From the NCBI GenBank assembly GCA_003510895.1, contig DOKE01000037.1:18428-23440 (forward strand): a stretch of DNA of 5,013 nt, in the 5' to 3' direction. Origin of the DNA: Candidatus Moraniibacteriota bacterium (lineage in GTDB: Bacteria; Patescibacteriota; Minisyncoccia; Moranbacterales; GWC2-37-73). Below are positions 1 through 5,013 of the stretch, piece by piece (the stretch's first letter is position 1; the number at the start of each line of letters is the position of its first letter). The notes beneath the pieces are model-generated. The model ran no database searches. It had not been told where the DNA came from and worked only from the letters and a program-made list of their open reading frames with translations. The position numbers and the translations under genes are program-made.

Positions 1-28
1 AAAAACGCCCCTATGGAGCGTTTTTTTT
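1..28 (-). terminator. Intrinsic terminator after the kinase-SAH hydrolase gene
   Basis: Read on the minus strand, the RNA forms CGCUCC-AUA-GGGGCG followed by at least five U. That is a six-pair stem with a three-base loop. One pair is a U-G wobble that would be a C-A mismatch on the plus strand, so the hairpin fits minus-strand transcription better. An A-run before the stem can lengthen it by pairing with the U-tract. It starts 12 bases after the stop codon of the upstream gene. The U-tract runs into the window edge, so its full length is not visible. Confidence 0.85.
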
Positions 29-39
29 ATAAGAATACT

Positions 40-2463
40 TTAATATCGATAACGTTCCGGCTTATAGGGACCTTCGATCGGAACATCTATATAGTCGGCT
101 TGTTTTTTGCTTAATTTTGTCAAAGACACACCCAGTTTTTCCAGATGCAAACGCGCCACTTCTTCATCCAATTTTTTAGGCAAAGTATACACTCCGATGG
201 CATATTTTTTCTGCCACAATTCCATTTGAGCTAACACTTGATTAGTGAAGGAAGCGCTCATCACGAAACTCGGATGTCCCGTGGCATTGCCAAGATTCAC
301 CAACCGTCCGCGGGAAAGAAGCACAATGGAGTGTCCGTCCGGAAAAACAAATTTATCCACTTGCGGTTTAATATTTATTTCCTTAATGCCTTTGAATTTT
401 TCCAATTTTTCTACTTGAATTTCGTTATCGAAGTGACCAATATTGCAAACGATCGATTCATCTTTCATTTTTTCCATATGTTCCACTGTGATGATGTCTC
501 GATTACCAGTGGTAGTCACATAAATATCAGCCTCATCCAGTGACTCTTCGATTGTTTTCACTTCAAAACCTTCCATTGCGGCTTGCAAGGCGCAAATCGG
601 ATCGATTTCTGTCACAATGACGCGCGCGCCAAAACCGCTCATACTCTGAGCGCAACCTTTTCCCACATCGCCATAGCCGCAAACCACCACCACTTTTCCC
701 GCCACCATCACATCCGTGCCGCGCTTGATTCCATCCGCCAAACTTTCACGACAACCGTACAAATTATCAAATTTGCTTTTTGTGACTGAGTCGTTCACAT
801 TAATAGCCGGAAATAATAATCTTTTCTGATCAAACATTTGATACAATCTGTGCACTCCCGTGGTAGTCTCTTCAGAAACACCTTTAATGTCTTTGATTAT
901 TTTGCTCCAAAAATTTGGATTTTCCTGATAGATTCTGGCAAGTATTTTCATTAATTCTTTTTCGTCCTCTCCTTTTCCGGAATAATTTTTCTTGAGAATT
1001 TTGGGATCTTTTTCAACCTCCACTCCCAAGTGCAACATCAAAGTCGCATCGCTTCCGTCATCGACAATTAGATTTGGTCCTTTGCCACCGTCAAATTTAA
1101 AAGCTTGTTCAGTGCACCACCAATATTCTTCCAACGTCTCGCCTTTCCATGCAAAAACAGGGACTCCCGCTTTGGCTATTGCGGCCGCCGCGTGATCTTG
1201 CGTGGAAAAAATATTACACGAAACCCAACGCACGTCAGCGCCAAGTTCAACCAATGTTTCAATTAGAACAGCCGTTTGAATGGTCATATGCAAACTTCCC
1301 AAAATCCTTGCTCCCTTGAGCGGTTTTTTCTTGCCGAATTTTTTTCGAAGCGCCATAAGACCGGGCATTTCTTTTTCCGCAATTATAATTTCTTTTCGAC
1401 CATAATCAGCCAAGCTGATGTCCTTAATCTTGTAGTCTTGTTGCTTTTCCATCTTTTTATATTTACTAATTAAATTAATATGTTTTTTATCCAAACGCGC
1501 GCCAACACTTGCCACCACCAAAGCCGAGACGTGACTGGCAATCGCTCCGGCGTCTTGCAAATCCAATTCGTTTATAAGACCGTGCAAAATTCCCGCAGCA
1601 TACATATCTCCCGCCCCATTGGTATTTATCATTTCAACCTTGTGAGGTTTTATTTCAAAAACTTTTTTTCCTTTTTTAATCAAACTTCCCTTTTCCCCCA
1701 ATTTCACCACGGCAATACTGCAAATCTTGGATATTTCACACAAAGCTTTTCTGGGATCTTTTTTGTCGGAAAATTCCATCGCTTCTTTTTCATTAGCAAA
1801 AATAACATCAATATGTTCCGCCACAATACTTTTAAAAAGTTTTTTGTTTCGCTGAATAAGTCCCGCGTCGGAAAGATCCAGTGAAATCATAACATTGCTA
1901 TCTTTTGCAATTTTAATCGCATATAAAAGCGCCTGACGAATATTCGGATCTTCCAATTGATAGGCTTCGATGTGCAATATCTTGCTGTTTCTGATTTCAT
2001 CTTCTTTAATGTGATCTTTCGCAAAATTCAAAGAAGCTCCCAGATAAGTTATCATCGTTCTTTCTCCATCCGGAGTAACGCAAATAATAGCGCAGCCCGT
2101 TGCATTGCTGTTGTGATATTCCAGATGCGAAAACACTCCGTCTTCTTCTGTTTTTTTGTGATATATTTTTCCGTGCTCATCTTTTCCGACAACTCCCAAA
2201 AAAGCGGCGCGATTTCCCAGCGCGCTTGCTCCCGAAAGAGTGTTTGACACGCTTCCGCCCGCCGCCAATTCTCCCTTAATATGCGACAGCTTGGAAAGAA
2301 TATTTTTGCTTTCTTTTTCAGAAACCAAATTCATTGAACCTTTTTTGATATTCAGTTGACGCAACATATCCTCCTCGATATTTATCACCATATCCAGCAA
2401 AGGACTGCCAATCCCCAAAATATCCCAACGTTTGCCTTCCATCGTTTTTTTATTAATTTTCAT
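40..2463 (-). CDS. ahcY: Fused PfkB-family adenosine kinase / S-adenosylhomocysteine hydrolase
   Basis: This 807-aa bifunctional protein should act in SAM recycling: SAH to homocysteine plus adenosine, then adenosine to AMP. Residues about 12-335 are a PfkB/ribokinase-fold kinase, with the GG..SN motif at 69-74, [10 protein letters not shown] at 134-143 and NTNGAGD at 280-286 (D286 the likely base). A short charged linker (about 333-341) leads to a complete SAH hydrolase (about 342-807). The hydrolase shows H392, [15 protein letters not shown] at 415-429, D468/D469, EETTTG at 531-536, K562, D566/N567, C571, the NAD-binding GYGDVGKG at 596-603, H677, N723, H730, and the C-terminal K801 and Y805 that in the family reach the neighbouring subunit's NAD. 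It carries the roughly 40-residue insert (about 481-525) of long bacterial forms. No frameshift or lost key residue is seen. Adenosine as kinase substrate is inferred from sequence resemblance and the fusion partner. ATG 2463 is the first start; ATG at codon 8 (2442) is an alternative. Flanking terminators suggest a single-gene unit. Confidence 0.93.
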   Translation of the reverse strand: MKINKKTMEGKRWDILGIGSPLLDMVINIEEDMLRQLNIKKGSMNLVSEKESKNILSKLSHIKGELAAGGSVSNTLSGASALGNRAAFLGVVGKDEHGKIYHKKTEEDGVFSHLEYHNSNATGCAIICVTPDGERTMITYLGASLNFAKDHIKEDEIRNSKILHIEAYQLEDPNIRQALLYAIKIAKDSNVMISLDLSDAGLIQRNKKLFKSIVAEHIDVIFANEKEAMEFSDKKDPRKALCEISKICSIAVVKLGEKGSLIKKGKKVFEIKPHKVEMINTNGAGDMYAAGILHGLINELDLQDAGAIASHVSALVVASVGARLDKKHINLISKYKKMEKQQDYKIKDISLADYGRKEIIIAEKEMPGLMALRKKFGKKKPLKGARILGSLHMTIQTAVLIETLVELGADVRWVSCNIFSTQDHAAAAIAKAGVPVFAWKGETLEEYWWCTEQAFKFDGGKGPNLIVDDGSDATLMLHLGVEVEKDPKILKKNYSGKGEDEKELMKILARIYQENPNFWSKIIKDIKGVSEETTTGVHRLYQMFDQKRLLFPAINVNDSVTKSKFDNLYGCRESLADGIKRGTDVMVAGKVVVVCGYGDVGKGCAQSMSGFGARVIVTEIDPICALQAAMEGFEVKTIEESLDEADIYVTTTGNRDIITVEHMEKMKDESIVCNIGHFDNEIQVEKLEKFKGIKEINIKPQVDKFVFPDGHSIVLLSRGRLVNLGNATGHPSFVMSASFTNQVLAQMELWQKKYAIGVYTLPKKLDEEVARLHLEKLGVSLTKLSKKQADYIDVPIEGPYKPERYRY

Positions 2464-2472
2464 AACTTTTCC

Positions 2473-2481
2473 ATTCTACCA
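2473..2481 (-). promoter_or_regulatory. Candidate extended -10 promoter for the kinase-SAH hydrolase gene
   Basis: The minus strand reads TGGTAGAAT, an extended -10 (TGn plus TAGAAT, 5 of 6 to TATAAT). No convincing -35 lies 16-18 bases upstream. A promoter is needed here because a strong terminator at 2523-2569 separates this gene from the one before. Transcription would start near 2466, leaving almost no leader before ATG 2463. A weak purine run (GGAAAAG) lies in the same short gap. I see no SAH riboswitch in the 60 bases available. Confidence 0.45.
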
Positions 2482-2522
2482 CAATGTTTCCCGATTCCCC
2501 ACTCCGACTGAAAATATGCCCT

Positions 2523-2569
2523 AAAAAAATAAAATTCCCGCCCAAGACAATGTCTCAAGCGGGAATTTT
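2523..2569 (-). terminator. Strong intrinsic terminator after the small exported protein gene
   Basis: On the minus strand an 11-bp perfect stem (AAAATTCCCGC at 2531-2541 paired with 2559-2569 on the plus strand) encloses a loop that can fold further through AGAC/GTCT. The stem is followed by ATTTTTTTAG. The T-tract lies on the minus-strand 3' side, 16 bases past the TGA stop of the 2585-3040 gene. The stem itself is AT-flanked and could work in the plus direction too, but no plus-strand gene is present to use it. Confidence 0.92.
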
Positions 2570-2584
2570 CTGCAACCGAAAAAA

Positions 2585-3040
2585 TCATTCTTCGCAGCGC
2601 GCCACATAGTGGCAATAAGTGATCTTTTTTTCTTTTCCCTGGATATAAACATTTTTTTCGTCGACAACGACGTCTTCGGAAAAGATTATGCGCTTTTGCA
2701 AGTTATAATGCTCGCCAGAAACGCACAACTTCCAATCAGGATTACCTCCTTTGATATGAAGCGTCGCGTCGCTGCCGCGCAACCGAAATGAGCCGGGTTT
2801 CTCCATCAGCTTTTCCACTTCCCGTCTCAAAATCTCGAAATCATCCACTAAAAAATAGTCATCGGCGGCAATTTGCAACCACGCCTTTCCATCTTGGCAC
2901 ACCAACTCGACCGGTCGCCCGTTGAATTCAGCATACTTAATAATAAGCTCAGAAGAATTTTCCGCTTTCGCTGAAACAGAAAAAAATCCCGAAAAAAGAA
3001 CGAAGCAACCAATCCATAAATACAATTCAACTTGTTTCAT
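2585..3040 (-). CDS. Small exported protein of unknown function
   Basis: I do not recognise this 151-aa protein. Residues 1-26 look like a Sec signal peptide: Lys2, a hydrophobic core (about 7-22), and a likely signal peptidase I site after AKA (24-26). There is no lipobox cysteine. The mature part is about 125 aa, mixed polar and beta-rich in appearance, with a charged helix-like stretch at about 67-82 (EILRREVEKLMEK). It has four cysteines (C48, C106, C143, C149), which could form disulfides outside the membrane. ATG 3040 is chosen because AAGGGGG, a good ribosome binding site, ends six bases upstream. A TTG two codons earlier (3046) would touch that site. The gene has its own likely promoter (3113-3141) and terminator (2523-2569), so it is probably a single-gene unit. 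No neighbour suggests a role. Confidence 0.8.
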   Translation of the reverse strand: MKQVELYLWIGCFVLFSGFFSVSAKAENSSELIIKYAEFNGRPVELVCQDGKAWLQIAADDYFLVDDFEILRREVEKLMEKPGSFRLRGSDATLHIKGGNPDWKLCVSGEHYNLQKRIIFSEDVVVDEKNVYIQGKEKKITYCHYVARCEE

Positions 3041-3046
3041 AACCAA

Positions 3047-3053
3047 CCCCCTT
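3047..3053 (-). promoter_or_regulatory. Ribosome binding site of the exported protein gene
   Basis: The minus strand reads AAGGGGG, six bases before ATG 3040. It is the clearest Shine-Dalgarno-like site in the window and fixes the start at 3040 rather than at the TTG at 3046. Confidence 0.7.
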
Positions 3054-3101
3054 TTGAAGATGCCTGATTGAATGATTTTTTAAATATTTATTTGTCAAAA
3101 A

Positions 3102-3115
3102 ACTGATTTTTCAGT
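3102..3115 (-). terminator. Weak hairpin with T-tract after the VTT gene
   Basis: The minus strand reads ACTGA-AAAA-TCAGT followed by six T. It lies 27 bases past the VTT stop codon. The stem has only five pairs and little GC, so termination would be weak. It overlaps the -10 box of the candidate promoter at 3113-3141, so the two calls compete or the site does both jobs. Confidence 0.35.
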
Positions 3116-3141
3116 ATATAAAACTTTAAGACTTACGTCAA
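3113..3141 (-). promoter_or_regulatory. Sigma70-type promoter for the exported protein gene
   Basis: On the minus strand TTGACG (3136-3141) and TATACT (3113-3118) are 17 bases apart, each 5 of 6 to consensus. The -35 begins directly after the TGA stop of the VTT gene (3142-3144). A start near 3106 gives a leader of about 65 bases before ATG 3040. A perfect TTGACA also occurs at 3093-3098 but has no good -10 at normal spacing. Confidence 0.6.
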
Positions 3142-3792
3142 TCACACGTTTTTATTGATTTTTCTTGTGTGAAAAATAAAAAAGGCGATGACTGCTGCCA
3201 CTCCCAAGACTATAAACGGCCATTGCGCTCCAACGGGAAGCGAGCCGACGTAGGAAAACAAGAATGTCAAAGGAATTACTCCGACAAAAGTCGTGATGAA
3301 AAACATTTTCCAAGAAATGTCAGTAAAAAGCCCCAGCGCGTAACTGAGAATATCCACAGGAATTGTCATTCGCAAAAAAATCAAATACCAAAACATTTTC
3401 TTTTCCGGAACGCCATTGGCTATGGAACGAATCCTTTTCAAAGATTCTATTTTTGCGACAATCGAGACGCCGAATTTTCGCGCCACCCAGAAAGCCCCCA
3501 AGGAACCGATTGTCCAACCTATCACGCTGAAAACTCCGGTTAAAAATATTCCCCAAACTTGAACCACTAGCGGTATCAAAGGAATGCTGGTGAGCGGCGC
3601 CGCCACAATGGCAATGATTGTTATCAATATATAAATTAAAATACTTAATTCTCCCCCTCCTGAAATAATGTCCCTGACCATTTCGACATTGCGTTGCGTT
3701 AAATATGAAACCAAAACAAAAAGCCCTACAACAAGAAGCAAGGAGACAATCTCACTATATGATTCTTTTTTATAAAAATATTTCCAAGGCAT
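3142..3792 (-). CDS. TVP38/TMEM64 (VTT domain) family membrane protein
   Basis: This 216-aa integral membrane protein belongs to the VTT (formerly SNARE-associated) family, related to DedA. Hydrophobic segments lie at about 14-31, 49-66, 68-88, 89-105, 134-152, 162-183 and 191-208; some are probably re-entrant. Family marks are the glycine-rich GSLGAFWVARKFG (96-108) and FLRMTIPVDILSYALGL (139-155), which matches the R..P....NYALGL pattern of TVP38 proteins. Relatives are linked to lipid scrambling or envelope homeostasis, but the substrate here cannot be told from sequence. ATG 3792 lies three bases after the RhuM-Fic stop, with no clear ribosome binding site, which suggests translational coupling or read-through expression from that gene. 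GC is about 41%, like the other resident genes and unlike the Fic gene upstream, so the pairing may be a chance product of insertion. Confidence 0.88.
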   Translation of the reverse strand: MPWKYFYKKESYSEIVSLLLVVGLFVLVSYLTQRNVEMVRDIISGGGELSILIYILITIIAIVAAPLTSIPLIPLVVQVWGIFLTGVFSVIGWTIGSLGAFWVARKFGVSIVAKIESLKRIRSIANGVPEKKMFWYLIFLRMTIPVDILSYALGLFTDISWKMFFITTFVGVIPLTFLFSYVGSLPVGAQWPFIVLGVAAVIAFFIFHTRKINKNV

Positions 3793-3795
3793 ATC

Positions 3796-4797
3796 TTATT
3801 TTAATAATTGCGAAACAAGAGCTATTATTTGATCTTTTTCCTTAGGATTACTTTCGGCTACAAGCAAAGCCAGAGCCGTTAACGCATTGTCATTTATTTT
3901 CCTTTCTCCACTTTCACGAAATAGATAATCATTCCTATCTAAAAAATAAACAAACAAAAAAGATCCGATGCGTTTATTACCATCGGTAAATGGATGATCT
4001 TTAATAGTTAAATAAAGCAAGTGCGCCGCTTTATTTTCAATAGTTTTATATAATTCTTTTCCTCCAAAAGTTTGATAAAGATTTTTTACCACTGATTCAA
4101 AAGCATTATCGCGTTCTCTGCCAAACAAATCGCTAGCTTCCTTTTTAAAAATAAGTTCTTTTTTTATTTCCCTGATTACTTTCTGACAAACATCATATTT
4201 TAAAACAAAATTGGTTTCTTTTCCTTTTTCAGACGCTAGTTCACTTTTATCATACTTTTCCAAAAGAGATAACGTTTTTGAATAATCAGCCAGCAAGTTC
4301 AATATTTCACCTTCTTGCCCATCCAACATTTTCTCTTTAGATTTTTTTTGCAAAAAATTGATAGTCTCTTGAAGTTGTTTAAATTTTCCACTCGCTTCCG
4401 CCAATCTTTTTTCGTTTATCGCATAACCTTGCAATAAATAATTTTTCAATATTTTCGTAGCCCATTTCCTGAAATTAATAGCTCTAGCTGAATTAGTCCT
4501 ATATCCAACCGCCAAAATAACATCCAAGCTATAAAAGGCTACTGATTTATCAGAATTTGCAATGTGCAAAAAATGCACATTGCTTTTTTCATCAACTTCT
4601 TTGTTTTTAAAAATATTATTAATGTGCCTAGTGATAACAGAACGATCTTTATCAAATAAATCCGCTATTTCATCTTGCCTCAACCAAACAGTTTCATTTT
4701 TAAAACGCACTTCCAAATCAACCTCATTTTTTGAGGTTTTATAAATTATAATTTCTCCTTTATTTAATTTTTCTTCTTTTTTTATTTTTCTGCTCAT
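3796..4797 (-). CDS. RhuM family protein with C-terminal Doc-type Fic domain
   Basis: This 333-aa protein has two parts. Residues about 24-130 match the RhuM family, including ETVWLRQDEIADLF (35-48), a helix-turn-helix-like stretch followed by RSVITRHINNIF, and FYSLDVILAVGYR (88-100) with the FRKWATKILKNYLLQGYAINEKRL block (109-132). A helical, possibly coiled-coil stretch follows (about 128-160). Residues about 195-333 are a Fic/Doc domain with HPFTDGNKR at 268-276. That motif is of the Doc kind (NKR), not the GNGRxxR of AMP-transferring Fic proteins, so phosphate transfer, as known for Doc on EF-Tu, is a possible activity. I see no [ST]xxxE[GN] inhibitory motif. The start lies four bases after the AbrB-like gene, with a purine-rich GGAAGAG upstream. 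GC is about 30%, well below the genes downstream. Likely the toxin or effector of a two-gene cassette; that role is inference. Confidence 0.88.
   Translation of the reverse strand: MSRKIKKEEKLNKGEIIIYKTSKNEVDLEVRFKNETVWLRQDEIADLFDKDRSVITRHINNIFKNKEVDEKSNVHFLHIANSDKSVAFYSLDVILAVGYRTNSARAINFRKWATKILKNYLLQGYAINEKRLAEASGKFKQLQETINFLQKKSKEKMLDGQEGEILNLLADYSKTLSLLEKYDKSELASEKGKETNFVLKYDVCQKVIREIKKELIFKKEASDLFGRERDNAFESVVKNLYQTFGGKELYKTIENKAAHLLYLTIKDHPFTDGNKRIGSFLFVYFLDRNDYLFRESGERKINDNALTALALLVAESNPKEKDQIIALVSQLLK
4559..4589 (+). repeat. Perfect 10-bp inverted repeat with T-tract inside the RhuM-Fic gene
   Basis: GCAATGTGCA (4559-4568) and TGCACATTGC (4574-4583) are exact inverted copies around an AAAAA loop, followed on the plus strand by six T. 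This has the form of an intrinsic terminator for plus-strand (antisense) transcription. On the sense strand it lies in codons 72-80 (SNVHFLHIA) of the RhuM domain and would form a hairpin in the mRNA without a U-tract. Confidence 0.5.
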
Positions 4798-4801
4798 TTT
4801 T

Positions 4802-4969
4802 TTATCTCTTCCGCCAGTCTTTGATTAAAATTCCTCCTTTTACTTTTTCTACAGTTAGTTTTTGTTTTTCTTTCCAACCAAAATCAGCAATAAGTTCTTT
4901 AGGTAAGATTACATACATACTTCCCCTTCCGGTTTTTGTCAGCTTCCTGACTTCTTTTTCATTTTTCAT
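4802..4969 (-). CDS. Small SpoVT/AbrB-domain protein, candidate antitoxin
   Basis: This 55-aa protein resembles the swapped-hairpin AbrB/MazE/SpoVT DNA-binding family: RKLTKTGRGSMYVILPKEL (8-26) carries the typical basic start, the GxGS turn and the V.LPKE block, and LTVEKVKGGILIKDW (38-52) forms the closing strands. Such domains bind DNA as dimers, and many are antitoxins that repress their own operon. It lies four bases before the RhuM-Fic gene on the same strand, a toxin-antitoxin-like order. ATG 4969 is the first possible start, as an in-frame TAA lies at 4988-4990 with no start codon between. No Shine-Dalgarno site is visible; the upstream bases are nearly all A and T. It could instead be a plain regulator of the following gene. 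Confidence 0.8.
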   Translation of the reverse strand: MKNEKEVRKLTKTGRGSMYVILPKELIADFGWKEKQKLTVEKVKGGILIKDWRKR

Positions 4970-4979
4970 AGTTTTGATT

Positions 4980-4985
4980 ATTATT
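4980..4985 (-). promoter_or_regulatory. Possible -10 box for the AbrB-RhuM-Fic operon
   Basis: AATAAT on the minus strand is 5 of 6 to TATAAT, 10 bases before ATG 4969. The expected -35 region falls within the tandem repeats and shows no TTGACA-like hexamer. The surroundings are so AT-rich that this match could be chance; the true promoter may lie beyond the window edge. Confidence 0.25.
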
Positions 4986-4989
4986 TTTT

Positions 4990-5013
4990 AGTAACGTACC
5001 AGGTAACGTACCA
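4990..5013 (-). repeat. Two tandem 12-bp repeats, candidate operator
   Basis: On the minus strand TGGTACGTTACC (5002-5013) is followed at once by TGGTACGTTACT (4990-5001), 11 of 12 identical. Each unit holds an imperfect palindrome (GGTA and TACC arms around three bases on the plus strand; the second copy loses the outermost pair). The array ends 20 bases before the AbrB-like start codon. Further copies may continue outside the window. Position and symmetry suit binding by the AbrB-like protein, which is inference. Confidence 0.65.

Noticed and set aside
1828..1846. ACTTTT/AAAAGT inverted repeat followed by T-run
   Set aside because: It is made only of short A and T runs with almost no loop, sits in the kinase coding region and is expected by chance in AT-rich DNA.
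238..2247. Plus-strand open frames of 60-134 codons inside the kinase-hydrolase gene
   Set aside because: They lie opposite a strongly conserved coding frame, have no recognisable domains or ribosome binding sites, and are low-complexity (rich in F, H, I, N), as expected from antisense of AT-rich coding DNA.
2464..2530. SAH riboswitch before the kinase-hydrolase gene
   Set aside because: These switches often precede ahcY, but the space between the upstream terminator and the start codon is about 60 bases, the likely promoter is within it, and I see no fitting paired structure.
3041..3046. TTG at 3046 as start of the exported protein
   Set aside because: It directly abuts the AAGGGGG site, leaving no spacing; ATG 3040 has six bases, and gives a normal signal peptide.
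3069..3098. Promoter from the perfect TTGACA at 3093-3098
   Set aside because: At 16-18 base spacing the -10 candidates (ATCATT, TCATTC, CATTCA) are poor; the TTGACG-17-TATACT pair upstream is far better.
3142..3144. Recoding of TGA as an amino acid (as in some Patescibacteria lineages)
   Set aside because: TGA ends two genes at natural protein ends. After the VTT TGA another stop follows three codons later, and no TGA occurs inside any conserved domain.
3169..3556. Overlapping open frames of 124 (plus) and 78 (minus, other frame) codons within the VTT gene
   Set aside because: The VTT frame has clear family motifs and membrane segments; the overlapping frames give polar, family-less sequences.

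Overview
The window is a short stretch of bacterial DNA in which every supported gene lies on the minus strand. It therefore reads from position 5013 down to position 1. The layout suits a compact, AT-rich bacterial genome, and the small AbrB-type protein, the RhuM-Fic protein and short spacers recall Candidate Phyla Radiation (Patescibacteria) genomes. That assignment is inference, because no rRNA or marker protein is present. TGA closes two genes (2585-3040 and 3142-3792), so the standard bacterial code fits.

From right to left: (1) at 4990-5013 the window edge carries two tandem copies of a 12-bp partly palindromic unit. (2) A 55-aa SpoVT/AbrB-like protein (4802-4969) follows, a gene missed by ordinary length cut-offs. 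Four bases after it starts a 333-aa protein with an N-terminal RhuM domain and a C-terminal Doc-type Fic domain (3796-4797). Together they look like a toxin-antitoxin-like cassette, with the repeats as a candidate operator. The RhuM-Fic gene is about 30% GC by hand count, against about 41-44% for the genes to its left, so the cassette may be a later arrival. (3) Three bases after the Fic stop begins a TVP38/TMEM64 (VTT) family membrane protein (3142-3792). (4) A near-consensus promoter beside its stop probably drives a small exported cysteine-containing protein of unknown function (2585-3040), which ends at a strong intrinsic terminator. (5) The last gene (40-2463) encodes an 807-aa protein joining a PfkB-family adenosine-kinase-like domain to a complete S-adenosylhomocysteine hydrolase. 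It ends at a second intrinsic terminator at positions 1-28.

The kinase-hydrolase fusion is the most notable item. SAH hydrolase splits S-adenosylhomocysteine into homocysteine and adenosine, but its equilibrium favours the reverse reaction, so adenosine must be removed. A fused adenosine kinase would turn the product into AMP on the same polypeptide. All main catalytic and NAD-binding motifs of both halves are visible, and the reading frame is unbroken. The gene sits between two terminators and probably forms its own transcription unit. No SAM-cycle partner genes lie in the window.
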